From Anaerolineae bacterium (GTDB lineage Bacteria; Chloroflexota; Anaerolineae; Aggregatilineales; Phototrophicaceae), in NCBI GenBank assembly GCA_022825675.1, contig JAJDWK010000072.1, positions 33,827-97,826 on the forward strand: DNA of 64,000 nt, read 5' to 3'. The notes under the pieces are model-generated. The model made no database searches and was not told the DNA's origin. It was given only the letters and a program-made list of their open reading frames with translations. Shown here piece by piece: positions 9,319 to 18,140 of the stretch (positions are counted from its first letter, which is position 1; each line of letters starts with the position of its first letter). A program made the translations under genes and the position numbers.

Positions 9319-10001
9319 ATCAACTTATCCTGCCTCTCCTGATGTTCAGCCGGCAGCGCCGCGAGCAGCCCCTGCCCCAGTTGGATTTTGATATCGCTTT
9401 CACCCCAGGTTTCCAGGCTGCCGCCTGGTCCCAGCGCCAGCGCCGCGCCCGCTTGCACAGCAATATGCAGCGCAGAACTCCCTGGCACCGCGGGCGGCAA
9501 GCGCGTTATGTTAGCATCCGCAGCGCGCTCATGCCGAAGGCTGACATTGTGCACCAATCCCAAGCCCGCTTCATATTTGCCCGCCCGCGTTTGATAATGC
9601 GCGCCGGCGAGCGCCAGGGCATCGCCCTCAAAGAGCGCCAGCGCCCCTTGATTCAGCGCCGCTTTGATGGCATGGACAGCGGTTTGCCGCAGCAAACCCA
9701 ACAGGCAATCAACATCATCAGCCGCGGCAATGACCAGCATCCCGGCGGCGGCAATCCGCTCATAGATTTCGTTTGCATCCGCCGCCAAATCTACCAGGTA
9801 GCCAGCTGGCGCGCCGAGGTCTGCCATGTCTTCCATGAGCGCATCCGCCAGTGCTTCGGACGAAGACACATAGGCGATGCCGCCATCGGCGGGAGCGCGG
9901 CTCAAAGCGCGGGCGCGCGTTTCGCCCAAGGGGTCAGCGCGCCCCGACAGCACAATCCAGCCGCCGCTTTCGTACCAGCGGAACGGCGCAAGCCCCGTCA
10001 T
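9309..10001 (-). CDS. Peptidase S51 / class I amidotransferase-like protein, possibly inactive
   Basis: A 230-residue protein with loose similarity to the cyanophycinase/peptidase S51 fold: WIVLSGRADPLG near the start, alternating strand-helix pattern, LALFEGDALALAGAHY near residue 140 where the nucleophile elbow would be, then GLGLVHNVSLRHE and a C-terminal ALALGPGGSLETWG. The S51 elbow is normally GxSxG; here no Ser stands at the turn (EGDAL), so peptidase activity is doubtful. The family call comes from pattern recognition and is weak. The gene starts one base after the M20 stop and overlaps purA, so it is cotranscribed with both. Confidence 0.6.
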   Translation of the reverse strand: MTGLAPFRWYESGGWIVLSGRADPLGETRARALSRAPADGGIAYVSSSEALADALMEDMADLGAPAGYLVDLAADANEIYERIAAAGMLVIAAADDVDCLLGLLRQTAVHAIKAALNQGALALFEGDALALAGAHYQTRAGKYEAGLGLVHNVSLRHERAADANITRLPPAVPGSSALHIAVQAGAALALGPGGSLETWGESDIKIQLGQGLLAALPAEHQERQDKLICQ

Positions 10002-11183
10002 TCAGGCGGATACCCCCAGGTAATCGGCAATGAGCGCGGACATCATGCCGACGCTAAGCGGCAGCGCCTCCTCGTCAAAGTCAAAACGCGGGTGATGATG
10101 AGGGAAATCCAGTTGCCGCTTATGATTTGCCGAGCCCACCAGCAGGAAGGCGCTGGGGCTGCCCTCCATCAAGATACCGACATCTTCCGATGCCATCCAA
10201 GGCTGGCTGACGACGCTAATCGCATCGCCACAGCGGGAGAATACATCCCGCGCCCTGCCCGCGACTGCCGCGTCATTCATCACCGCGCCGATGCCAATGC
10301 CAAAATCCACCTCGGCGCGGCAGCCCATGGCAGCGGCAGTGCCTTCCGCGACTTCAGCGATGCGCCGTTTGACCATCGCCCGCGTTTCCTCGCGAAACAG
10401 CCGATACGAGCCGCTGAAAGTTGCCGTCTGCGGGATGATGTTGCGCGCGCTGCCAGCTTCCAGCTTGCCAACAGTGATGACAACCAGATCCAGCGGGTCA
10501 ACATTGCGGCTGACAATTGTCTGCAATGCCAATATCATCTGCGCGCTGCAGACGATGGGGTCTGCGGTTTGATGCGGCATTGCGCCGTGACCGCCCTTGC
10601 CGGTAACCGTTATCTCAAACATGCCTGCACCAGACATCGTCGGACCGTCAACCACGCTCACGTTGCCCACTTCCAAATCGTTCCAGAGGTGGATGCCTAG
10701 GCTGATATCGGGCGCGGGCGCTTGCAGGACGCCATCAGCCACCATCGCGCTGGCACCTTGGCCGATTTCTTCCGCCGGCTGGAAAACAAATTTCACCCGC
10801 CCGCGCAGGGAATCGCGCTGTCCCGAAAGCACTTTGGCGATGCCGAGGGCGATTGTCATGTGCCCATCGTGTCCGCAGGCGTGCATCTTGCCCGGGACCT
10901 GCGAGATATAGTCCGCGCTATTCGCTTCTTGTATCGGCAGCGCGTCCATATCCGCGCGGTAGAGCACCGTAGGACCAGCGGCGGCACCTTCCAAGATGCC
11001 AACCACGCCGGACTTGCCGACGCCGGTCTGCACTTCCAAACCCAGCGCGCCCAGCTCTTCCGCGACGATGCGGGCGGAGCGCTGGACTTCAAAGCCGAGT
11101 TCCGGGTTTCGATGAAAATCACGCCGCCGCGCGCTCAATTCTTCACGCAGGGCTGCCGCCGCCGCCATAAAATCATGCGCCAT
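10002..11183 (-). CDS. M20-family amidohydrolase
   Basis: A 393-residue zinc amidohydrolase of the M20D type (hippurate / N-acyl-amino-acid hydrolase group), cleaving an acyl or aryl amide in the cytoplasm. Metal-binding motifs are RADMDALPIQE near 76-86, HACGHDGH at 101-108, QPAEE near 134 and a late HHPRFDFDEEAL with the last metal His. GAGMFEITVTGKGGHGAMPH marks the inserted dimerisation domain. GAGG sits eight bases before the ATG. It is packed between a PIG-L deacetylase gene (five bases upstream) and the S51-like gene (no gap). The substrate is not determinable; two adjacent deacylases suggest a shared N-acyl substrate, as inference. Confidence 0.9.
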   Translation of the reverse strand: MAHDFMAAAAALREELSARRRDFHRNPELGFEVQRSARIVAEELGALGLEVQTGVGKSGVVGILEGAAAGPTVLYRADMDALPIQEANSADYISQVPGKMHACGHDGHMTIALGIAKVLSGQRDSLRGRVKFVFQPAEEIGQGASAMVADGVLQAPAPDISLGIHLWNDLEVGNVSVVDGPTMSGAGMFEITVTGKGGHGAMPHQTADPIVCSAQMILALQTIVSRNVDPLDLVVITVGKLEAGSARNIIPQTATFSGSYRLFREETRAMVKRRIAEVAEGTAAAMGCRAEVDFGIGIGAVMNDAAVAGRARDVFSRCGDAISVVSQPWMASEDVGILMEGSPSAFLLVGSANHKRQLDFPHHHPRFDFDEEALPLSVGMMSALIADYLGVSA

Positions 11184-11188
11184 AAGGC

Positions 11189-11917
11189 TTACCTCAAATT
11201 GATTATGCGAAACTTTTCGATGCGCCGCGGATACTCCGGCGGCGCAGCGGGGTCGAGAGAGCGCTCGCGAATGCGCTCCGCCATTTTATCCATATCGGAA
11301 ATCTGGCTCTTGTGCGCGCGCAAAGCCGCGATTTGCGTCTCCACAGAATCGCTGACATCAACAGTATGCGTCGGCTCGGCGGCACCGGCGATGTACACCG
11401 TGCGCACTTTATGCGTGCTTAAGCCCTCGTCCCGTTCATGCTCGATGAAGTTCAGGCGGTCGCGAGCGGTCGGGAAAACCGCCTCCAATGTTGCCACCCC
11501 AATCGCACGGTGATCCGGGTGATTTATCCCGCCGCCGCCGCGCCAAAATACCGTCGGGTCAGTGGTTACAACGATGTCCGGCTTCTTCAGGCGGATCATG
11601 CGCGTGATGTCCCGCCGCAGTTCCAAAGTCGGGAAGAGCTCGCCGTCTTTATAACGCAGGAATACCACCTCGCGCACGCCGAGCGCGGCGGCGGCAGCCC
11701 GTTCTTCGTCTTCACGCAATGCCGCCAGGCGCTCATGCGTCATCTCGGGGTCAGCGCTGCCCTTGTCGCCGCTGGTCGCGAGCACAAAAGTAATATCCGC
11801 GCCAGCAGCCGCCCACTTGGCGAAGGTGGCGCCAGCAAAAAATTCCGGGTCGTCCGGGTGGGCAAACACACCCAGAACGCGCTTGTCACCTGCCGTCATG
11901 CTGTCAATTTCACCCAT
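11189..11917 (-). CDS. PIG-L family deacetylase
   Basis: A 242-residue zinc-dependent LmbE/PIG-L deacetylase, the family that removes acetyl groups from N-acetylglucosaminyl conjugates, for example in bacillithiol or mycothiol synthesis and glycolipids. The metal motif AHPDD is at residues 19-23 and the matching HPDH at 133-136. The reading frame stays open for 96 codons upstream, but that stretch is antisense-like low-complexity overlapping ricT. The ATG at 11917, four bases after the ricT stop, is the credible start; an ATG at residue 7 is an alternative. No BshA/BshC or MshA/MshC partners are nearby, so a thiol pathway is not supported. Confidence 0.9.
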   Translation of the reverse strand: MGEIDSMTAGDKRVLGVFAHPDDPEFFAGATFAKWAAAGADITFVLATSGDKGSADPEMTHERLAALREDEERAAAAALGVREVVFLRYKDGELFPTLELRRDITRMIRLKKPDIVVTTDPTVFWRGGGGINHPDHRAIGVATLEAVFPTARDRLNFIEHERDEGLSTHKVRTVYIAGAAEPTHTVDVSDSVETQIAALRAHKSQISDMDKMAERIRERSLDPAAPPEYPRRIEKFRIINLR

Positions 11918-11921
11918 AGGT

Positions 11922-13070
11922 TCATCGCTTCTTGGTTTCGTCGCCAGCTGGCTTGGGCTGGCGGCTGCTCTGGGAGCCGCCGCGACGCCGCCCGCGCCTG
12001 CGGGAACGGCGGGGGGATTTCCGGCTTTTATCGCCGCCACGCGAGCGCCGGCGCGCGGGTTTGTCGGTTGCTGCCGCTTCGCCGTCTTTTTCTGGTGTTG
12101 ATTCTTGCTTTGGCGCGGCCGGGCTTGGGGCGGCGCTGCGCGCTGGCAAGCGGTCGGCTTGACGCTGCCCAACCGGCATGCCACAGTCGCAGCTGCCATC
12201 GCCATGTTTATCGCAGGGCGATTGCGCCTTCTCCGCCAATTTTCGGAATTCTTCCAGCGGGATTATATCTTCCCGCAGTACCGTCTTGCGCGAGCCTTCG
12301 CCAAAATCAACCAAAACAGCATCACGCAGCGGCAGCTGATCGAGCACACGCCCTTCGCCATGGGGCGTTCCGATGCGTTTGTTGCGGCGCGGCAGCTTGC
12401 GGCGCGCTTCTACATATTGCTCGTATTCATAGACCAAACAGCAGCGCAGACGCCCGCACATGCCCGTGATTTCGGACGGGCTCAGGGAGATGCCCTGCGC
12501 CTTCGCCATCTTGATCGATATCGGGCTGAAATCTGTCAAGAATGTGCTGCAGCAGCGGGTAATGCCGCAAGCGCCGAAGCCGCCTAAAAGTTTCGCGACA
12601 TCGCGCGGACCGATTTGGCGCAGCTCAACCCGCGCTTCAAACTTGCGCTGCAAGCGCTTCTGGAGCGCGGTTGTGTCTATCTTCTGCTCGGCGCTGAAAA
12701 GGAAAGTGATAACCGTGCCATCATAATTGTATTGGGCGGCGACAAATTTGGCTTCGGACATGCGCCGCAGGTTGGAAGCCACTTCCTGGCAAACCTCTAA
12801 AGCGGCATCCTGCTGCTGTTCCCAATGCTGCTTCAGCGCCAGGTCGCGCGCGGTTGCCGGGCGCAGAATGCGCCGCACTTCTCTGCCCGCATCGGGCGCG
12901 GCGAAGCCCATCACCTGCCCCATCTGCCGACCGCGCCGCGTATCGACGATGACAAAATCGCCTTGTTCTACTTCGGGATGGCTGCTGAAATCAAAATGAT
13001 AGAGCTTGCCTATTTTCTGAAATCGAACGCCAGCGACTCGTTCGCTGCTTTCTGCCACAGCTGCTTGCAT
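11922..13070 (-). CDS. ricT: PSP1-domain RicT homologue with basic C-terminal tail
   Basis: A 382-residue PSP1-domain protein, homologous to B. subtilis RicT (YaaT), a member of the Fe-S containing RicA-RicF-RicT complex that influences RNA processing and development. VAGVRFQKIGKLYHFD begins the domain near residue 12. The cysteine clusters CGITRCCSTFL near 166 and CGRLRCC near 203 match the family's metal or cluster ligands. After about residue 290 the protein becomes a long Arg/Lys/Ser-rich tail (RRSRGG, SRRRGRRRGG), absent from the short homologues and suggestive of nucleic-acid binding. The ATG at 13070 is chosen because the domain follows directly; upstream codons are not conserved-looking. 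It heads the minus-strand run. Confidence 0.88.
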   Translation of the reverse strand: MQAAVAESSERVAGVRFQKIGKLYHFDFSSHPEVEQGDFVIVDTRRGRQMGQVMGFAAPDAGREVRRILRPATARDLALKQHWEQQQDAALEVCQEVASNLRRMSEAKFVAAQYNYDGTVITFLFSAEQKIDTTALQKRLQRKFEARVELRQIGPRDVAKLLGGFGACGITRCCSTFLTDFSPISIKMAKAQGISLSPSEITGMCGRLRCCLVYEYEQYVEARRKLPRRNKRIGTPHGEGRVLDQLPLRDAVLVDFGEGSRKTVLREDIIPLEEFRKLAEKAQSPCDKHGDGSCDCGMPVGQRQADRLPARSAAPSPAAPKQESTPEKDGEAAATDKPARRRSRGGDKSRKSPRRSRRRGRRRGGSQSSRQPKPAGDETKKR

Positions 13071-13158
13071 AGTGACCCTGCCTTTTGCATCGTTTTCCTC
13101 CCGGCCAGCGGCAGCCGCTGGGCAACGGGTACATTCTTGGGTCATTCAAAGTGCTATC

Positions 13159-13187
13159 ACTGTACAGCAATCACGCGGCAAACGCAA
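13159..13187 (-). promoter_or_regulatory. Possible promoter of the ricT run
   Basis: TTGCGT and TACAGT are spaced by 17 bases on the minus strand, about 90 bases before the ricT start. Both boxes are partial matches, so this is tentative. Confidence 0.35.
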
Positions 13188-13218
13188 TACAGATGCCAGC
13201 AGGTTCGCCTGCCCCGCT

Positions 13219-13247
13219 TGGACAGCATTGGGCAACATTGCTAAAAT
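13219..13247 (+). promoter_or_regulatory. Probable sigma70-type promoter of lysC
   Basis: TGGACA and TAAAAT are spaced by 17 bases, giving a start near 13254 and a leader of about 50 bases before the aspartate kinase ATG at 13307. Five of six bases match in each box. Confidence 0.6.
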
Positions 13248-13306
13248 AAGTAGCATGGGCATTTAATACTTTGCCTAAGAACAGGTGAAGATTTGCGGCA
13301 AGCGCC

Positions 13307-14716
13307 ATGCCAACTCTCGTGATGAAATTCGGCGGCAATACCCTGGGCACGACTTCCGCGCTGGAGCAAGCGCTGCGCATCGTGCTGGAGCAGGCGGAAA
13401 ACTGGGAGCATGTCCTGCTTGTAGTCTCCGCGCTGGATGGCGTGACCGATATGCTGCTGGCGGCGGCGCAGCGCGCGCGCATCGCCGACCAACGCGGATA
13501 CCGGCGCATCGCCGCCAATTTGCGCAGCCGCCATCTCGCGCTCGTCGAACAATTGGCTTTGGAAGCGCCCGCTTCACAGACGCTGCAAGCGGAAATTGAC
13601 CAGCTCATATCCGCTTTGCACGACAATTGCGTGGCAATCGCCCAAAACCTGCATGATGAACTTCTGCCGCGGGAGAGCGATGCCGTAGTCGCCATTGGCG
13701 AGCGGCTCTCGGCGCAGATTGTCGCCGCTTTGTTGCGGCAGCGGGGGGCGCGCGCCGCCGCGGTTGATGGCGCGGAAGTGATAATCACCGATAGCGCGCA
13801 TGGCAATGCCGAACCCGACCTTGCCCTCACAGCCCGCCGCGTTGACGCGGTGCTGCAGCCCTTGCTGCAGCGTGGCATGATCCCGGTTGTTACCGGCTTC
13901 ATCGGCGCAACCGCAGCTGGCGCTATCACCACCTTGGGGCGCGGCGGCAGCGATTACAGCGCCTCAATTTTGAGCGCCCTCTTAAGCGTGCGTGAGCTGT
14001 GGATTTGGACTGATGTTGATGGCATGATGTCCGCCGACCCGCGTCAGCTGCCAGACGCGCTTAATATCCCGCGGCTTGGCTACCAAGAGGCGGCTGACCT
14101 CGCGTATTTCGGCGCCAGGATTCTGCATGCCCGGATGATTCTGCCGCTCTTGGAGCGCAGCCTGCCGCTGCGCATCAAAAATGTCTTTGAGCCCGGCGCG
14201 CCGGGAACTTTGGTCGCGCCCAGCCCCGTGGGCGCGCCGCCGACGCTGAAAGCGGTAACCTCGGTTGAGGGCTTGGCGCTGCGGCGGCTGACGGGCGGTT
14301 CCCTCACCGGCGTTACGCGGCTGATATCCGCGGCGCTGCAAGACACGCTCGGCGCGCGCAGCGATGTGATGCTGGTATCGCAATCGCCCAACAGCAGCTT
14401 TCTCTGCCTCGTCATCCCCACCAGCATCGGCAGCGATGGCGGCAAGCGCTTGCGGCGGGCGCTGCAGGCAAAAATGACGCAATTCCCCGAGAAATTGCCT
14501 TGGGCACTCGAATCGGTCGCGCTGGTTACCGCAATCGGCAATCGGCTCAACGCGGCACCAGCGCTGTTGGCGGATGCCATGCGCGCCCTGGGGGATATCG
14601 AAATCTATGCCCTGGCGCTGGGCGCTTCGCATTGCAGCCTTACTTTCGCCTTGCCATTGCAGCAGCGGCGGCGGGCGCTGCTGCAGCTGCATCAACTGAT
14701 TATCAAAAGCGGCTGA
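13307..14716 (+). CDS. lysC: Aspartate kinase
   Basis: A 469-residue aspartokinase, catalysing the first step of lysine, threonine and methionine synthesis in the cytoplasm. The N-terminal kinase signature is KFGGNT at residues 7-12 (usual KFGGTS). GFIGATAAGAITTLGRGGSDYSA near 201-223 is the nucleotide-binding loop, and WTDVDGMMSADPR near 236-249 is the family motif. The remainder, from about 310, has two ACT-like halves (VTSVEGLALRRL and ESVALVTAIGNRL) that normally carry lysine or threonine feedback sites. Diaminopimelate decarboxylase (lysA) lies elsewhere in the window, so the lysine genes are scattered. It ends 14 bases inside the convergent glnA stop region. Confidence 0.93.
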   Translation: MPTLVMKFGGNTLGTTSALEQALRIVLEQAENWEHVLLVVSALDGVTDMLLAAAQRARIADQRGYRRIAANLRSRHLALVEQLALEAPASQTLQAEIDQLISALHDNCVAIAQNLHDELLPRESDAVVAIGERLSAQIVAALLRQRGARAAAVDGAEVIITDSAHGNAEPDLALTARRVDAVLQPLLQRGMIPVVTGFIGATAAGAITTLGRGGSDYSASILSALLSVRELWIWTDVDGMMSADPRQLPDALNIPRLGYQEAADLAYFGARILHARMILPLLERSLPLRIKNVFEPGAPGTLVAPSPVGAPPTLKAVTSVEGLALRRLTGGSLTGVTRLISAALQDTLGARSDVMLVSQSPNSSFLCLVIPTSIGSDGGKRLRRALQAKMTQFPEKLPWALESVALVTAIGNRLNAAPALLADAMRALGDIEIYALALGASHCSLTFALPLQQRRRALLQLHQLIIKSG

Positions 14717-16037
14717 GGTAGCGCTGCAGCTCCCAGGCGGTAACCTGCTGGCTGAACTCGGCGCATTCTTGGCGTTTGGCGGCGATGTAGCGGTCGCTGA
14801 CATACGGTCCTAGCGCGGATAGCATGACTTCGTCCATCTGCAGCGCGTCCAGCGCTTCCGCCAGTGTATGCGGCAGCACAAGCAGTTGCCGCATGCGCCC
14901 CGGCGAGCCTTGGACTAGGGTCTCTTCCAGCGGCTCGGGCAGCGGCATCTTGTGGCGAATGCCATCCAGCCCCGCTTGCAGCATCAGCGCCATCGCCAGA
15001 TAGGGGTTTGCTGTCGGGTCGGGGCAGCGCAGCTCCAGCCGCGTGTGATATTCCTTGCCGGGGGCGGTGCTGGGCACGCGGATTAGCGCGCCGCGATTGA
15101 CATGCGCCCAGGTAACATTCACCGGCGCTTCAAAGCTGGTGCCAAGCCGTTTATAGGAATTGACCAGCGGTGCCAGCACGGCGCACATGGCGCGGGCATG
15201 TTCCAGCTGGCCCGCCAAAAAGTATTGCGCCAGCGCCGACAATCCATATTCGCTTTCGGGGTCAGCAAACAAATTGCGCCCAGTTTCCAGGTCGTGCAGG
15301 CTTTGGTGGGTGTGCATGCCGGAGCCGGGCAATTCTGCATGGGGGCGCGGCATGAAGCTGCAATAATGGTTGTACTTGCTGGCGATTGTCTTCAGCGCGA
15401 CCCGCGCCGACAGGATATTGTCCGCCGAGCGCAAGGCATCGTCATATTGGAAGTCGATTTCATGCTGTCCGCTGCCGGTCTCTGAATGTGTCGAATCCAC
15501 GCGGATTCCCATCGCGCCCAAGGCGGTGAGCATCTGCCGCCGCATGCTGCGTATCGGCATATCCGGGATGTCAAAATAGCCGGCTTTATCGGTATTGGCG
15601 CTGATCAATGGCGCGCCCGCCGCGTCCAATGGGAAGAGGAAGAACTCCAGCTCCATGCCCGTTTTGAATCTGAGGCGCTGCGCCTCCGCCTGTTCCAGCG
15701 CTTTTATCAGCAGGCTGCGCGGGTCGCCGATGAAAGACTCGCCGCTCTGCGTCAGGATGGAACAAATCAGGCGGGCAGTTTTTTCTTCGCCAGTCGTCCA
15801 TGGCAGAATTGCGAAGCTGGCGGGGTCGGGCATCAGCGCCATATCACTTTCGGCGACGCGGGCGAAGCCTTCGATGGCTGACCCGTCAAAATGCGAGCCA
15901 TTCTCGAAAACATTCGCCAATTCCCGCGCGGGAATCATGACGCTTTTCACCAAACCGGTGATATCGGTGAACCAAAGCGCCACAAAGCGCACCTGATTTT
16001 CTTCAACCGCCTGGAGGACTGCCGCCGCCGAATCCAT
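14703..16037 (-). CDS. glnA: Type I glutamine synthetase
   Basis: A 444-residue glutamine synthetase that condenses ammonia and glutamate using ATP in the cytoplasm. Characteristic motifs are FDGSAIEGFARVAESDM near 50, the Glu-rich metal site GMELEFFLFP near 125, GSGQHEIDF near 195, the His motif HTHQSL near 250, and NRGALIRVP near 315. The usual adenylylation-site region (NxYxM / NLYDLP) is replaced by EETLVQGSPGRM, so control by adenylylation looks unlikely. The start is ATG 16037 after AAGGG. It converges with lysC and overlaps it by 14 bases. Confidence 0.93.
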   Translation of the reverse strand: MDSAAAVLQAVEENQVRFVALWFTDITGLVKSVMIPARELANVFENGSHFDGSAIEGFARVAESDMALMPDPASFAILPWTTGEEKTARLICSILTQSGESFIGDPRSLLIKALEQAEAQRLRFKTGMELEFFLFPLDAAGAPLISANTDKAGYFDIPDMPIRSMRRQMLTALGAMGIRVDSTHSETGSGQHEIDFQYDDALRSADNILSARVALKTIASKYNHYCSFMPRPHAELPGSGMHTHQSLHDLETGRNLFADPESEYGLSALAQYFLAGQLEHARAMCAVLAPLVNSYKRLGTSFEAPVNVTWAHVNRGALIRVPSTAPGKEYHTRLELRCPDPTANPYLAMALMLQAGLDGIRHKMPLPEPLEETLVQGSPGRMRQLLVLPHTLAEALDALQMDEVMLSALGPYVSDRYIAAKRQECAEFSQQVTAWELQRYLSRF

Positions 16038-16075
16038 TAGTTGCCCTTGCCGCCTGCCAGTAGCGCATACTGACG

Positions 16076-16105
16076 AGTATAGCGAGCGCATTTCCGCGCT
16101 TGCAA
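16076..16105 (-). promoter_or_regulatory. Probable promoter of glnA
   Basis: TTGCAA and TATACT are spaced by 18 bases on the minus strand, giving a start near 16069, about 30 bases before the glnA ATG. Confidence 0.5.
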
Positions 16106-16162
16106 TTGACGAGATAGCCGAAATCTGGCGCTGCTAATCATACAAATCTGCCAGTCAATGTC

Positions 16163-16609
16163 TTAGCTCAAAAGCTGCCAGTATCGCAGCAGCGCGTCCG
16201 CCCCCAGCAGATAACTGTGCCAGCCGAAGCCTGCGATTTGCCCCAGGCAAACGCCCGCGAGCAGCGACTGGTGGCGAAAGGCTTCACGCGCGTGGATGTT
16301 GGACAGATGCACTTCGATGACGGGCGTGGCGATGCCGCCGATGGCATCGCGCAAGGCGATGGAAGTATGGGTATAGGCACCGGGATTAAATATGACGCCA
16401 TCCGCCCAGGCTTTTGCGCTGTGCAGATGCTCGATGAGCGCGCCCTCGTGATTGGATTGCTCGGCGCGCAGCCCCACGGAATAGCGCTCGACATGGGCTT
16501 TTACGGCGTCGTTAATCGCGGCGAGCGTCATGCTGCCATAGATCTCTGGCTCGCGGCCGCCCAAGAGATTGAGATTGGGACCGTGCAAGAGCAAAATCTG
16601 TTTGTGCAT
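16163..16609 (-). CDS. aroQ: 3-dehydroquinate dehydratase, type II
   Basis: A 148-residue type II dehydroquinase, the third step of the shikimate pathway. [17 protein letters not shown] at the start is the family signature with the catalytic Tyr. [10 protein letters not shown] near 75 and [14 protein letters not shown] near 98 carry the catalytic His and substrate-binding residues. It forms a dodecamer in characterised members. It is the last gene of the aro operon, 16 bases after aroKB. Confidence 0.96.
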   Translation of the reverse strand: MHKQILLLHGPNLNLLGGREPEIYGSMTLAAINDAVKAHVERYSVGLRAEQSNHEGALIEHLHSAKAWADGVIFNPGAYTHTSIALRDAIGGIATPVIEVHLSNIHAREAFRHQSLLAGVCLGQIAGFGWHSYLLGADALLRYWQLLS

Positions 16610-16625
16610 TGCCTTCAGCCCCCTT

Positions 16626-18140
16626 TTATAAGACCGCCAGTATTTCTTCTTTTGATATGCCTTCGATGACAGTTGCCGCGCCCACCCCTTTCAGCAATAC
16701 CAGACGCGGCACTCCCGCTTTCCATTTCTTGTCGGTTGCCATCGCCGCGTACCAGCGCTCCGCATCCAGTTGGATGTCAGTCGGCAAGCCGATGTGCCGC
16801 AGCAATCGCTGAATCCTGGATACCAGCGCGTCATCAATCATGCCCAGATTTCGCGAAAGCAGCGCCGCTTTGACGATGCCGATGGCGACGGCTTCGCCAT
16901 GCGGCACGGCGAATTGCGTGACCTTTTCGATGGCATGGCCGAAAGTATGCCCGAGGTTCAGGTGCGCGCGAATACCATGCTCAAAGGGGTCAGCCTCCAC
17001 CACATCAATTTTGACTTGAATTGCTTGGCGCAGCAAGCGCGCCGCCTGTTCCGGCGCCCAAAGTTCCGGCTCCAACAAGGCGGGCTGGGCAATCAAACCA
17101 TGTTTTATCACCTCCGCCATACCGCAGCGCCATTGCGTCTCGGGCAGAGTCTTTAAGGTATCGGTATCCAGCAGCACAGTTTCCGGCTGTTTGAAAGCGC
17201 CAATCAAGTTTTTGCCCTGCGGCAGGTCGACGCCAACTTTGCCGCCGACGCTGGCATCCACCATGGCGAGCAAACTGGTAGGCGCTTGCACAAAGCGGAT
17301 GCCGCGCATATAAGTCGCCGCCGCGAAGCCCGCCATATCGCCGATGACGCCGCCGCCCAAAGCCAGCAGCGTGCTGGAGCGGTCGGCACCGTGGGCGAGC
17401 ATGGCATCGTAGAGCTGCCGCACCGTGCCCAAAGTTTTGTGTTTTTCGCCATCAGGCACGGTGATGAGATCCGCCCGCGGCAAGCTCTTGACCAGCGCTT
17501 CGCCATAAAGCGGCGCCACCGTCTCGTTGCTGACCACGATGACATGCCCCGTCAAGCCCAGGCGCTCGGCATCTTGGGGGATTTGCTTGAGCAAGCCGCC
17601 GCCCAGCACTATCGGGTAGCCGCCAGCCGGCGTCTTGACATAGAGCGCCGTTTCATCAAGGGCGATGATTTCGCTGGCGAGCTGCTCGGGAGTTTTGCCC
17701 ATAGTCTCGATTTGATGCGGCAAACTTGCGTAGACTTCGCGGCGGGCGGCATAAAGCTCTTGCCAATTGGGCGCCAGCGGGCGCTCGCCACTCGCCGTCA
17801 GACGGGAATGTAATGCCGCCGCGTCCGCGCTGAGGCAGAAGATTTTGCCGCTGCCCCCCAGCGCCGCCCGCACTTCATCGTCGATAAGCGTGCCACCACC
17901 AGTCGCGATGACGAGAGTCTTGCGCTGCGCCAGCTCGAATGCCAGCTGCCGCTCCAGCGCGCGGAATGCCGCTTCGCCCTGCTTGGCGAAAATCTGCGCG
18001 ATAGTCATGCTCGCCCGCGCTTCCAGCAGGCAATCCATATCAACAAATTCGCGCTTGAGCATAAGCGCGACAATTGCGCCGACAGTGCTTTTGCCAACGC
18101 CCATGAAGCCGGTGAGGATGATGTTAGCGGCGGCTGTCAT
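16626..18140 (-). CDS. aroKB: Shikimate kinase / 3-dehydroquinate synthase fusion
   Basis: A 504-residue bifunctional enzyme carrying two non-consecutive shikimate-pathway steps. Residues 1-160 are shikimate kinase: P-loop GFMGVGKS at 11-18, the shikimate-binding DMD near 34, and IATGGGT near 77. From about residue 170 follows dehydroquinate synthase: PDGEKHKT near 248, [19 protein letters not shown] near 280, and zinc ligands in [16 protein letters not shown] and PHGEAVAIG. The kinase-first order matches AroKB fusions known from several bacteria. It overlaps the aroC stop by four bases, indicating translational coupling. Confidence 0.95.
   Translation of the reverse strand: MTAAANIILTGFMGVGKSTVGAIVALMLKREFVDMDCLLEARASMTIAQIFAKQGEAAFRALERQLAFELAQRKTLVIATGGGTLIDDEVRAALGGSGKIFCLSADAAALHSRLTASGERPLAPNWQELYAARREVYASLPHQIETMGKTPEQLASEIIALDETALYVKTPAGGYPIVLGGGLLKQIPQDAERLGLTGHVIVVSNETVAPLYGEALVKSLPRADLITVPDGEKHKTLGTVRQLYDAMLAHGADRSSTLLALGGGVIGDMAGFAAATYMRGIRFVQAPTSLLAMVDASVGGKVGVDLPQGKNLIGAFKQPETVLLDTDTLKTLPETQWRCGMAEVIKHGLIAQPALLEPELWAPEQAARLLRQAIQVKIDVVEADPFEHGIRAHLNLGHTFGHAIEKVTQFAVPHGEAVAIGIVKAALLSRNLGMIDDALVSRIQRLLRHIGLPTDIQLDAERWYAAMATDKKWKAGVPRLVLLKGVGAATVIEGISKEEILAVL

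Noticed and set aside
12000..12205. N-terminal extension of the PIG-L protein
   Set aside because: The extra 96 codons overlap ricT and are Ala/Pro/Arg low complexity; the domain begins right after the ATG at 11917.
13171..13932. Minus-strand Ser/Ala/Cys-rich 253-codon frame
   Set aside because: It is antisense to lysC and low in complexity, without domain features.
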